This document shows, in pieces, positions 23,801-33,906 of a stretch of DNA of 64,000 nucleotides. Position 1 is the stretch's first letter. Each line of letters starts with the position of its first letter. Location: positions 39,423,232 through 39,487,231 of the forward strand of contig CM070599.1 of assembly GCA_036346395.1 (NCBI GenBank). Reading direction: 5' to 3'. Both the position numbers and the translations under genes were made by a program. This DNA comes from Hsuehochloa calcarea. Lineage: Eukaryota > Streptophyta > Magnoliopsida > Poales > Poaceae. A model generated the notes under the pieces. The model saw only the letters and a program-made list of their open reading frames with translations. It did not search any database and was not told where the DNA came from.

Positions 23801-26800
23801 TTCAGTGCCTTCCACGCCTCCTTTGCCGTATCCTTTTTGGCTAGCAGGAAAAGCATCTCCTCTGGGATGCCCTGGTAGATGGCCACCAATGTCATTTGGT
23901 CCCGGCGTGTGTCGACCTCCTCCATCAGGCTTACGGCTCAACGACATCCCAAACTTCTTGTGCGCGCATATACACCTTCATCTTGATCGCCCATGCCGAA
24001 TACTTGCTCCTTGTGAGCAACGGGTATTGGAGGGTCACACTTCCCTCCCTCGCCAGCGCCTTCGATAGACGCCGTGTCGATGGTGTCTCCACTCCCCGAC
24101 GATGCATTCCATGCTATGATTTTTGGCATAAAACTCGTCGCCTCGTTCTGATACCAAATGTTGGAATCAAGAAGTCACGGTGGACACAACACAAAGACAC
24201 ACATAGACTAGGAGGAAGAAGAAACAAATGAATTTTGGTGCTTCGCTGCTTATGCTTCACGATGCTTTTCTACCTTCTTATTGATCGATTTCTATTATTA
24301 CAATCCTAATTCTGAATGAGCTAAACAAGGAAAGGAACTAATATATGCAAGGAATGCAACGATACGAAAAGGAACTAATGCATACAAGTAGGGCTGGAAA
24401 AAAGCTCGAGGCTAGTGAGCCAGCTCTGCTCGGACCAAGCTCGAGTTGGCTCGGCTTGGACTCGTGATGTTCCCAAGCTGAGCCAAGCCTCTGTTTTAGC
24501 TCGCAATATTTTTGAGCCAAGCTCGAGCTGCTCGCGAAGCTCATTTGGCTCATGCTGCTAGCCAGCCCAGTCCCATAGACACACACGGCTCGACGTGTAG
24601 ACACACTCACACACACGACTCAACGCAACGACACTACCTCTGTCCCTCTCCAAATCACCAAATCCAAATCGAGTCTTCCGTCGCCCCGCTTCCATCCGCC
24701 ACTCCGTCCTCCGCCGCTCCTCTGCAGCCCCTTCCTTCCACCACTCAGTCCACCGCTCTGTCCTTCGCCGCTCCTCCATAGCCCCTTCCTTCCGCCGCCC
24801 CGTCCTCCTTTCGCTGCTCCCTCCTCTATCCGCCACTTCATCCTCCATCTGCCCCTGCACACTGCGCCAACCACCCCACCACAGGAGTCCAACACGGTCA
24901 CCCCCGCCATGAAGAAGCCCTGGGCGTCGCCTTTCTTCCCCTTGTCCACCCCGAGCCCCATCCTGTCGCTCCACCTCTTCTCCTCCGCGACCTCCCCCAG
25001 GAAGTCCCTCGCCCCGGGCTTCACGCCCACCACCCCGACCAGGCACCTACTGCGGTTGCCCTTCCCGCCGCCGTCGCCCGCCAAGCATATCTGGCAGGCA
25101 CTCGCGTGGCGCCACGGGCCCTCGCGGCGGCGATTCTTGAGGACGGCGGGTCGGAGGGAGGTGGGAGGGGGATACTTCGGCTACACCTGTGCCGCGAGGA
25201 TCAGGAAGGGGGCGCGTAATGGGGACGTGGTCGCTGTCAAGGCCATCCCCAAGGCCAAGGTGATGTGCAGACGCCTGAATTTTGATCCTTGTTTTGGTGT
25301 GTTTTGGTTGAATTTGAAGAAATCGTATGCATCCGCATGCTAGTTTTATGAAAAGTGATGCTGCAGAAATTTAGAGGTGGTGTAGATTTGTTAATGGCTA
25401 TTGACTAATATGATGTTCTGACGGCACAATGATGCTTTTTTTAACAAAATCTTTATAGAATTATGTGGTTGTATGAATGTCCTTGATGTTTATAGAATGG
25501 ATAAAACTTGAAGTTTGTTTATCTGAAAGCAACCAATGATGAATATGTTCCAAGAGGTTGGGCACATCAAGAAGCATCTTGGCTCGCGAGGGCTCGAGCC
25601 AAGCTTAGCTTCTGAGTCGTTCCCGAAATGAGTCGAGCCGAGCTGAGCCACTCCTTCATTCGAGCTTAGGCGAGCCAGACATAAAGGAATGCAAAGATAC
25701 GGCTTGCAGCAGTCTGGCTGCAATATACACCATCTATACTAGGAATGTAAAACAAGATTAGCACAACAATCTGAAAGTACACATGTGACATGCACTGTTT
25801 ACAATGTAATCGAAGCATGCATGTACTGCCAAAGAAAAAAAAATACTAACCTTAATAGACGCGCTCTGCGTCCGGCAGGTACCATGGTCATACACATTGG
25901 ACAGCATGAAATTAATGATCGAAATATAGCACACAGTTAAATATATATGGACATGAATATAATGTGAGGTAAGAACATAAATCGAATGCAGATTCGTAGA
26001 AACACGCATGAGCAGCGTTATATTGAGAGAGACATGCACGCAAACGTACCTTTGCTAAGAGCGCGCGTGGGAATGTTTTGCTATCTGCGAACTGAGCGTT
26101 GCACAACCAGACATATTCATTTGTTGCAAAGCTTTTTCCCGGCAACCTGGCAGTGTACACCGGAATAACAAACACTTCAGTGCAGTAAATCTTATCAAGA
26201 TTAGAGAGACTGTCAGGTTAACCAGATTTTGCTTTCTCTCATTTTGAAGACAGCATCTTTTCCCCTCAGAATACAGTAAGGCAATCAGTGAATATTCGAC
26301 TGAATTAATTATGTCAGTTCTTGTGGATTAGTAACAGATTATAAGGGTTTTGCTTAGGTGAAGTACCCTTGTCCAGGCCGGAAGGCGTAGGTCATGCAGA
26401 CCATGTAGTACCATTCGGTGTCCCCGAGATCCTCCGGCGACAGCGAGGCGACGGGCCGCCTCGCCCGGTGGTCGCACTCGCCGGACAGAAGAGACTCGTA
26501 GAGCTCCCTCAGCTGCTCTCTTCTCTGCAGGACGAGCTGGTCGGCCGTGAGGTCCGTCGAGTTGGTTATCTTCTTCGTCTTTATCTCGCCGTTGTAGAAC
26601 CCGTCCTTCCACGTCAGAACCCTGCATTTTTTTAGAGGAGAAAACGTACAAGCTAATAACGGGAGAGATAACTAAGCAAAGCGAATGAAATTATATTAAC
26701 TTGGTTTTAGTTAGACTAGTGTTGCAAGTCATACAAGAAATTACTATTCAGATACAAACATCTTCATATTTAGTTTTGGGTTCGTATATTTATGTGGCAG

Positions 26801-27102
26801 TAGTAGGTGTTGACGCAGATCTGATTGTAAAATTATACATATAAGCTAGAGATGCGGATCTGATCGATAATGTTTATGACATGCATATAAGTGGAAACTA
26901 ATGACTAGCTAGAGAGTCTGTACGACTTAGATCACCAATTAATCAACTGTATGCTAAGTTATTACCCTGGGCGACTTGTTGAAATGGACCAAAATATGGC
27001 ATAACTCCAGTTGATGCTCCTCACAGCAGCAGCAAGCTGGTTCCTGAAGTGCTTCCCTGGCGGTAGGGGCTCTTCCTGAACTGGAGGAGCTGATGAAGCC
27101 AT
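17801..27102 (-). CDS. R/B (Lc)-type bHLH transcription factor, anthocyanin regulator class
   Basis: Eight coding exons on the minus strand with matching phases and GT-AG introns: 27102-26966, 26621-26367, 26146-26050, 25865-25851, 19540-19484, 19128-18481, 18391-17978, 17872-17801; 564 residues. Residues 18-195 form the bHLH-MYC N-terminal domain (INWSYAIFWSISTSRPG; RPGQGLPGKSFATNEYVW; IVCIPFMSGVLELGT), which in this family binds R2R3-MYB partners. Residues 190-365 are acidic/serine-rich, as in the activation region. The bHLH spans about 371-425; the basic part NHVMSERRRREKLNE keeps the His-Glu-Arg pattern for E-box contact. The C-terminus ends in the ACT-like region (EVQCRWKELLMTGVFDAIKS; SEALRKAIGKC) seen in maize R/Lc/B. 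Such proteins act in the nucleus with C1/PL-type MYB and WD40 proteins to switch on flavonoid genes. Length is slightly below maize Lc (about 610). I found no frame break, so the gene may be functional despite the intron 4 insertion. Confidence 0.93.
17873..17977 (-). other. Last intron of the bHLH gene: 105 nt, in frame and stop-free
   Basis: The donor GTCACG and the acceptor TTGTTGCAG bound an intron whose length is divisible by three and which contains no stop in the gene's frame, so retention would insert 35 residues between IRAQ and FAGS. The family match (RAQ followed by FAG) shows removal is the normal state. Confidence 0.8.
19583..19844 (-). repeat. 3' LTR of the intronic copia element (262 bp)
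   Basis: Bounded by TGTTGGAATC and AACACAACA on the plus strand, directly after the ATCTG duplication. It is uninterrupted and gives the reference for recognising the split right-hand LTR. Confidence 0.9.
24389..25683 (+). mobile_element. hAT-like non-autonomous element carrying a kinase gene fragment
   Basis: The insertion begins TAGGGCTGGAAAAAAGCTCGAG and ends near CGAGCCAGACATA, an imperfect terminal inverted repeat (TAGGGCTGG against TATGTCTGG). Both subterminal regions (24400-24545 and 25575-25680) are crowded with GAGCC/GGCTCG/AGCTCG words in both orientations, a common arrangement in grass hAT elements. The flanking LTR sequence suggests an 8-bp target duplication, CATACAAG on the left and a degraded CATAAAG on the right. 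The interior holds a captured CRK exon (see separate entry). No transposase is present, so it depends on another element for mobility. The element class is inferred. Confidence 0.65.
24909..25259 (+). pseudogene. Captured first-exon fragment of a CDPK-related kinase (CRK)
   Basis: The translated stretch contains LPFPPPSPAKHI (about 25050-25090), a hallmark of the CRK N-terminus, then GGGYFGYTCAARIRKG, matching the glycine-rich ATP loop, and VVAVKAIPKAKV with the invariant VAVK lysine. The fragment ends at a donor-like AAG|GTGATG at 25259/25260, so it retains exon 1 and some intron. The catalytic core (HRD, DFG) and the EF-hand-like region are absent, so it cannot encode a kinase. It lies on the plus strand, antisense to the bHLH gene. 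Several residues differ from the family pattern, as expected of an unconstrained copy. Confidence 0.75.
25851..25865 (-). other. 15-nt microexon (exon 4) of the bHLH gene
   Basis: AGCGCGTCTATTAAG encodes SASIK, flanked by CGCAG and GTTAGT. It joins FPRALLAK of exon 3 to TIVCIPF of exon 5, reproducing the family sequence AKSASI(Q/K)TIVCIP. Skipping it would remove five residues without shifting frame. Confidence 0.85.
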
Positions 27103-27560
27103 TACCCCAATATAATTTCCTGCATATGCAGTAGTCAGAAGGTGAAGTTAGACAGAGGCAAAAAGAAGCACAAAATCAACGAAGGTATGAATTAATTGTA
27201 TAATTATTTTGCAGGTCATGCTGTAATGAAGCCATATGCAAGTAAGGAGTGCATGCATAAATAACACAACTTCAACTCTGTTGCACTAGGAGAGGCTATA
27301 AGTTAGGAGACTTAAAACTCATAAATAATCTTTGAGCAAAGTTCCAAGTACTAGCTAGGAAGAACTAAAGCAAGAGCTTGCGAATAATTAAGCTAGCCAA
27401 AAATGGAGGAAAAACTCCCAACTAAATAAAGGCTGATCGAGCCTTTACTTGAGCTGTCCACCAAGAACTCAGGTGTCGACCTTCCACAATCACTATTGCT
27501 CCTATTGGCAACCTGTCGCAGAGGAAGATGGAGCTCTATATGCTGCCATGTACCAAGAAT
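27103..27560 (-). promoter_or_regulatory. Probable 5' leader of the bHLH gene with a leader intron and a possible uORF
   Basis: Just upstream of the start codon there is an acceptor-like site (TGCATATGCAG, ending at 27120), so the 17 bases before the ATG (27119-27103) probably belong to an exon preceded by a leader intron. Further upstream, 27549-27502 on the minus strand is a 15-codon open frame (MAAYRAPSSSATGCQ) that could be a uORF if transcribed. Maize Lc is known to have a uORF in its leader that represses translation, which makes this worth noting. No transcript evidence is available here. Confidence 0.35.
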
Positions 27561-28019
27561 CCAATCAGACTATAAATCTCGAAGTAGACGAGCAATGACT
27601 GTGACACAACAGCAAAGTACTGCTAAAATACTAATCACACCAACATTTAAGGACATAATTTAGTTGGCTTAGCCGAGACTCCAGATACTGCAGTCCTACT
27701 TCTAGACTCCTATTGTATGCCTGCCTGTAATTTTGCTCACTGCTTCAGAATGTTTGTCTACTGAGAAAACCAAGAGATTATTGCAATATTTTCACTCTCA
27801 AATCCTATTTTAATTATATGAAAGGTGTTACGAGGTTTCAGTGTATCATTTAATAGAATCATGTATATAGTTATTTCCCATTAACCTTTTTAAAAATTTG
27901 GTATTACTTGATCTATGTGTATAGTGGATTTGTAAAAAATATTGTATACCGGAGGAGTAGCTGTATATCTCTCTGCATGTTATGTGTGTGTGGCATGACA
28001 TCCCAGCATAGCACTCATG
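27560..28019. other. Upstream region of the bHLH gene
   Basis: AT-rich sequence with no open gene. It probably contains the core promoter of the minus-strand bHLH gene. I could not fix a TATA box or start site with confidence. Confidence 0.35.
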
Positions 28020-28022
28020 CAT

Positions 28023-28024
28023 GT

Positions 28025-28115
<91 letters not shown>

Positions 28116-28133
28116 CGAGAGAGAGAGAGAGAG
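28023..28133. repeat. Compound microsatellite (AC)n(AT)n(GA)n
   Basis: A run of about 12 AC/CA repeats is followed by more than 30 AT repeats (to about 28110), then GCGCGC and a short GA run to 28133. Open frames crossing it are artefacts of the repeat. It lies about 0.9 kb upstream of the bHLH start codon. Confidence 0.95.
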
Positions 28134-28139
28134 ATGCAT

Positions 28140-29261
28140 CCAACGCGGTCGATCGAGTGGGTGTTTATATCTCTCCATGGTAGATATAATACAATAAGAT
28201 AATTACAGTACGACGGGTAGCTCTCCTGCGGCCTGCTTACCTTTGAAAAATTGTATAGTTCGTTCGGTTTAATTAAGTATCTTGATTAGAAAAGGGTTAT
28301 ATACCAGACACTAACAACTTAACTAATTATATAATTCAAACTTTGAATTGAAAGTCGAAGTTTCGAGTTGAAAGTTTCACGGGAGTGTTGACTAGATAGA
28401 GGCTCCCGTATTATGATGATCCGTTTAGGTTGTTCGTGTGCCATTACCACGTACTTGTGTCTACCTATTTATAAGGTCATTTATGCTTTCTTAAGTATAA
28501 GCCATTTTTTGAGATAGCTGTTGGATCCAAATCAGAATCTAACATCACGAGTTATAATAAGGACAGGAAAATCGACGTAGAGTTATCAAAGCCAGGTAAC
28601 TTACAAAAAGAAAAACCATTAATATTTTAATTGCATATATAGAATCTCAAGCATAAATGCATGAGATAAATGTGGCCACAGAGTGTGCCGTGCATTCACC
28701 AGTGTGTTTTTGTTTCGCCTCAAATGATGTATGGTCCTAGTTAACCTAGCTAGAAACCTTACAGATTAAGAGTAAGAGAAATGCCCTGTTTATACTTCAG
28801 ATGTTTTTATGCTGCTGTGAGCTTGAAATTTGAATTAATAGGACTAGTGGTTCTTGCTTAGGCTATCTTTGGCATGAAATGTGGTGTCGTTTGGTGGGAC
28901 TGCTCAATTGCTTTTAAATATTTTGGTGTTTGGCTAACTGCTTCGTATATTGTTCGTTCCAAATAACGAAGGATGCATGAGTAATTAGGAAATAATAAAT
29001 CCACATAAGAAGAATTATACAAGAGTCAACCATTGCATAATATAATCCGCCGGAGCAAACTAAGCCCAGAGAGCAACTATGCAACTTCAGGTACCCCCTT
29101 TCACTCTATAAATAGGATCCCTAGTAAACGGAGAGAGAGAGGCTATTTGTAATTTTTACCACACTCATGCAGTACATCAGTACAATTTCTTGAACAAGTC
29201 TCTCGCCGAGTCTCCCTACACATTCTCGGCGGTCGACGCATCTGTCTGGGGGTGTTTATAA
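28140..29261. other. Intergenic upstream of the bHLH gene
   Basis: No coding region recognised. AT-rich; 29090-29130 has a CTATAAATAGG word that resembles a TATA box in plus orientation, but no gene follows it. Confidence 0.35.
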
Positions 29262-29913
29262 GTTTACTATGCGATTTCAACATCGTTAAACATTTGATTT
29301 GATTTAGCTAACAAGATATAAAATTTTGTCAGCACATCACTAAATACGTATACGTACCATAGAACTGGCCCTTAGCTTATCAATTAAATTTGAGAAACAA
29401 CCAAACGTGATCAAATCATCGAAAACAAGCACGGGTCAAACTGGTCATCTCAAATGAAAGCGGACAATTTTAGGCTGGGCACTAAATTGCATCTATAATA
29501 AAATACGAAAGCTGTGAGTCAGCGATCGTCGATGATCGAAACATAGGATGATCTCTACCGAATTTAGTATTTACAAGTTTACTGGATAATCTCGCATCGA
29601 CAATATTGTTAAACATTTGATCTGATTGAGCAAACAAGATATAAAATTTTGTTAGCACAAAATACGTATACGTATAGAACTGGCCCTAATTAGCTTATCA
29701 ATTAAATTTCAGAAACAACCAAACGTGATCAAATCATCGAAAATAAGCACTACGGGTCACACGTACTGGTCATCTCAAATGAAAGCGACAATGTTAAGCT
29801 GGGCACTAAATTGCATCCGTAATAATTAAATACGACAGCTGCGAGACAGCGATTGCTGATGATCGGAATACAGTGTTCTCTACCGAATTTATGAAGAGGT
29901 ATTTACAAGTTTA
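29262..29913. repeat. Tandem repeat of about 315-330 bp, units 1 and 2 and the first bases of unit 3
   Basis: Units start GTTTACT at 29262, 29577 and 29909. Shared landmarks in order are AACATTTGAT, AACAAGATATAAAATTTTG, AATACGTATACGTA, AGAACTGGCCC, AACCAAACGTGATCAAATC, GGTCATCTCAAATGAAAGC and AGCTGGGCACTAAATTGCAT. The third unit is split after five bases by a copia insertion and continues at 36427. The repeats are non-coding. Confidence 0.85.
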
Positions 29914-32900
29914 TGTTAGAATCTTTTGATCTCTCTGGATCTATTCGAGGTATTTCTTTGTTCTTGTTTTGTGTCGGGTCCGAGAGAACCGAGGGAGAGA
30001 GAGGGAGAGAGTTACCATCCGAAGCAGATGAAGACGGGTTGGCCATCGGGATCGCGTGTAGTAGAGACGGTGGTGGTCGACCTCGTCGGTGAAGTCAGCG
30101 GTAGTCGATCCCTTGCCTAGTGCGTGTCCCGAGCGGAGTCGATCCTCTGGCGGCGGAGTTCCGACTGTGGTTCTTCCGTCATTGGCCGCTTCTCTTAGAT
30201 CGGATTAGGGTTTTGTCCGGGTGGGGTTTTGTGGCTCGTTCAATCTCGTGATCCGTGCCACCGCCCACCCTCTCTTTTATAGCCTTGATTGTGAGGCCCA
30301 ATGACCAAGAAGTGGGTGAACGCCCCGATCGGTAGCGAGGCATTTGGCCGAGCCCAATGACCAAGAAGGTTGAACGCCCCGATCGGTATGCGAGGCATTT
30401 GGTAGTTGGGCCAAATGCCTCTCATGAGAGATCATCCTAACATTCTCCCCCTTGATCTCATTCTATATTTTATCTCTTAATTGCTTTTTGACTTTACTTA
30501 TTCCATCACAAATTGGTGCATAGAACGTGTCTCATCGTCACGGTCAATCGCCGATAGATTCAACAGCTACAATACACCTCCCTGTTCTGAAATAGTTACC
30601 TTAATCTTTTGGGCCATCTTTTAGTCCAGGAATCATAGGCTTTCCTTTAAACCCATGCCGGCTATATGTTCTCTGAACACATTGGGTGGTAAGCCTTTAG
30701 TAAGCGGATCCGCTAACATCTTTGCGGTACTTATATGCTCAAGACTTATAATTTGATCCCGAACTTTATCTTTCACAACATAGTACTTTATGTCAATGTG
30801 TTTGGCAGCACCACTTGACTTATTGTTGTGGGCATACATTTATCGGGTTCATTGTCGCGATTACAACTTAAGTGGTCTATTGATGTCGTCAACCACTTTT
30901 AAACCGGGTATGAACTTCTTTAGCCGGTTCACGCCCGTAGCCTCATAGCATGCTATAAACTCGGCATACATTGTGGACGATGTAGTGACGGTTTGCTTTG
31001 AGCTTTTCCACGATATAGCTCCTCCAGAGAGTGAAGACATATCCGGATGTCGACTTTCTATCATCTCCCATAAAATCGAATCATATACCCCACTATATGG
31101 AGTATATCGATCTTACGTATGTCATCATGAGGCCTTTTGTTCCTTGCAAATAACGCAAGACTTTCTTTATCAATTTCCAATGTTCTATTCGAGATTGCTC
31201 TGGAATCGCCAAGTAACCCAGTAACAAAAGCTAAGTCGAGGTGTGCACACTTGAGCATCTTGTAAGCTTCCGGCAATTTGAACCATATGGAACCGCTTTC
31301 ATTTGATCGATCTCATCTTGGTTCCTAGGGCATTGAAAAACCCCATATCGTCCGCCCTTGACTATAGGTGCGGTGAAGGACTACATTTATGCATCCCAAA
31401 TTTCTTTAAGACTTTCTCTATGTATGTCTTTTGTGATAGTCCCAATATCCCTTTGTTTCATCGGTGAATTTGATCCCTAGAGCGAATGAAGCTTCACCAA
31501 GATCTTTCATATCAAAGTTTGATGACAAAACTTCTTTGTCTCGATGTGATGATATCACTACTAGCCAAGAGGATATCATCCACATCTGAGATTAGGAAGA
31601 TAAACTTCCCATCTTTAAACTTTGTATAGACACGTTGTCTTCTACATTCTCTTTAAACCCAAATTTTCTTATTGTCTTGTCAAACTTCAAGTACCTTGTC
31701 TTGAAGCTTGCTTTAACCCATAAATCGATTTCTTTAGGCGGCATCCCATTCTTTCATTTTCTTCCATGACAAAACCTTTTGGTTGTGCCATGTAAACATT
31801 TTCCTCCAAATCCCCATTAAGAAATGCCGTCTTTACATCCATCGATGTAACTCTAAATCATAATGTGCTACTAATGCCATTATGATTACGAAGAATCTTT
31901 ACATGAGGCTGGAGAAAATGTCTCATTGTAATCAATCCCTTCTCTTTGTGTAAATCCTTTTGCCACAAGTCGCGCTTTGTATCTTTCTACATTCCCTTGG
32001 GAGTCGAGTTTTGTTTTGTAGACCCATTTCTGACCCTCTTGTTTTGGCTCCTTTAGGAACAATTTCCAAGTCTCGGACTTTATTAGTCTTCATGGACCTC
32101 ATTTCCTCTTCCATGGCCTCAAGCCATTTTAAAGAATTTTCGCTTCTCATGGCTTCTTCAAATGAGGTGGGGTCATCCTCCATTTGAAATTCCTCTGTAT
32201 GATAAATCGATAATCATCGAAATAGTGATCTTCTTACTCTTTGAGACCTCCTCGGGGCCTCCACATTTGGTACATCTTACATTTGAAAGGTCTTTGTTGC
32301 TCCCCCTCATTTGTGGCAATGGGTTCTATAGGATCTGAAGAACAGTTCCTCATTCTCATTCAATGTTGCCACGGGAGGAACAATAACAGTCTTGGCACCA
32401 CGATTATCTTGTACTGTCGGTGCAATGCTGACAGTAGTGAGAAGAGTGGCTCTTGAATCATCGGAGTGGGCACATATACCCGCTTCTCTTCAAGATCAAA
32501 CTCTCGAGCTACCATGCTCCCCTCATCATTTCATCCTCTAAGAAGGCAGTGTCTCGTTTCTACAAACTTTGTATATCTGTGCGGGACAAGAGAAAGCGAA
32601 AACCTTTTGACTTTTCGGGGTAGCCAATGAAATGGCAACTTCATTTTGGGATCTAGCTTCCCAAGGTTTGGGTTAAATACTTTAGCCTCAGCGGGACTCC
32701 CCACACACGTAAGTGGTTTAGTGAGGAACTCTTCCTGTCCACAACTCAAATGCGGTGTTTTGGGCACCGACTTACTAGGCACTCTATTGAGAATATGAAT
32801 GGCGGTTTTAACGCCTCCATCCATAAACTCAATGGGAGTGTGGAGTAGCTCATCATGCTTCGCACCATATCCATCGAGTGCAGTTGCGACTTTCACTACT

Positions 32901-33906
32901 CCATTTTCTTTGAGGTTCGCCGGTGTAGAATCTTTGGGCTACTATGCCATTTTCTGTAAGAACCTCGCAAAGGTCCAGAACTTGTCCATATGGGGTATGT
33001 CGATCGTAGTACTCCCCACGATCGGATCGAACTATCTTAATCTTTAAATCGTGTTGGTTTTCAACTTGACCTTAAATATCTTGAATTTATCCAAGGCTTC
33101 ATTTCTTTCTTTGATTGGATAAATATATCCATAACGGAGTAGTCATCTGTGAATGTTATGAGCGAGTCATAACCATCCACACTTTTCACAGAAAAGGACC
33201 ACAAATGTCCGTGTGAACAATTTGTAGAACTCTGTGCTTCTTTTTGCGCCTTTCTTAATTTTCTTTACATATTTTCCTTTAATGCATTCTCTGCATTGTT
33301 CTAAGTCCGAGAACTCTAATAGAGGAAGAATTTCATTCTTAACTAGTCTTTCTATTCTCCCCTCGAAATATGGCCTAAGCAGCGATTGCCATAATTTCGA
33401 CGATTCATTATGAGTTCTCTTTCGCTTCTGTTTACATTCGTAGAGCGAGGATTCATTCACTTTCGCACGCGACGTTCCCATTATCGCATCGACATTCACA
33501 TCATCACACAATGATAACAAATAAAGCTCATTTTGTAATATGGCAAGACCAACACATTCTTTATTAAATAATATTTCGCACTTGCCATTGCCAAAATTAC
33601 AATCATAACCATCTTTGTCCAAATTAGAAACGCTAATCAAATTCCTCTGTAAAGAGGGAACAAAAAGAACATCTCTAAGTAAAAGATTGGAGCCATTAGC
33701 TAACTCTAATGAAAGATCGCCAATGACTTCAACTTCGCTTGGACTCCATTTGCGACTTTAATGCATCTTTCGTTTCTTTGCGTAGTCCTCGTCGAGCGGA
33801 ATCCTCAGAAGGAATTAGCAACATGAGCAGTTGCTCTGAGTCAATCCACCAAGTGGATTTTGAATATTGTACATACAAGCATTCATTTATGAATGTAATA
33901 ATGTTC

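Larger units (their letters stand above)
19583..25768 (-). mobile_element. Ty1/copia LTR retrotransposon in intron 4 of the bHLH gene
   Basis: The element is flanked by ATCTG at 19578-19582 and 25769-25773. LTRs begin TGTTGGAATC and end AACACAACA or AGCACAACA on the plus strand (19583-19844 and 24159-25768, the latter interrupted by another insertion). The minus strand is the coding strand: a primer-binding site TGGTATCAGAAC lies next to the right LTR (about 24143-24156), and a purine tract (AAAGAAGTGAA) next to the left LTR. Coding order on the minus strand is gag (about 24130-23370), protease with DTGASNHM (about 23040), GAG-pre-integrase/integrase (22900-21800), reverse transcriptase with YVDDMIIIG (21530-20480, motif near 20835) and RNase H (20285-19899). 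Several frameshifts and stops make it non-autonomous. It inserted in the same orientation as the host gene. A family name would need a library search. Confidence 0.92.
24159..25768 (-). repeat. 5' LTR of the intronic copia element, split by a nested insertion
   Basis: The halves 24159-24388 and about 25684-25768 together match the left LTR. The left half also carries a small internal duplication (AAAGGAACTAATGCATACAAG-like word twice). Insertion within this LTR probably abolished its promoter organisation. Confidence 0.85.

Noticed and set aside
24558..25084. Long minus-strand glycine/arginine-rich frames
   Set aside because: They are antisense shadows of the captured CRK exon and its GC-rich leader, which read sensibly on the plus strand.
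26328..26651. Minus-strand frame beginning MYVFSSKKMQG
   Set aside because: It is a shifted reading of bHLH exon 2; the correct frame gives LTWKDGFYNGEI and the MYC N-terminal domain.
27846..28202. Open frames rich in alternating Tyr-Ile or His-Thr on both strands
   Set aside because: They are direct translations of the AC/AT/GA microsatellite and have no start context or domain.
29100..29120. TATA-like CTATAAATAGG as a promoter of a plus-strand gene
   Set aside because: No coding region follows; the downstream sequence is the tandem repeat array and a retrotransposon.
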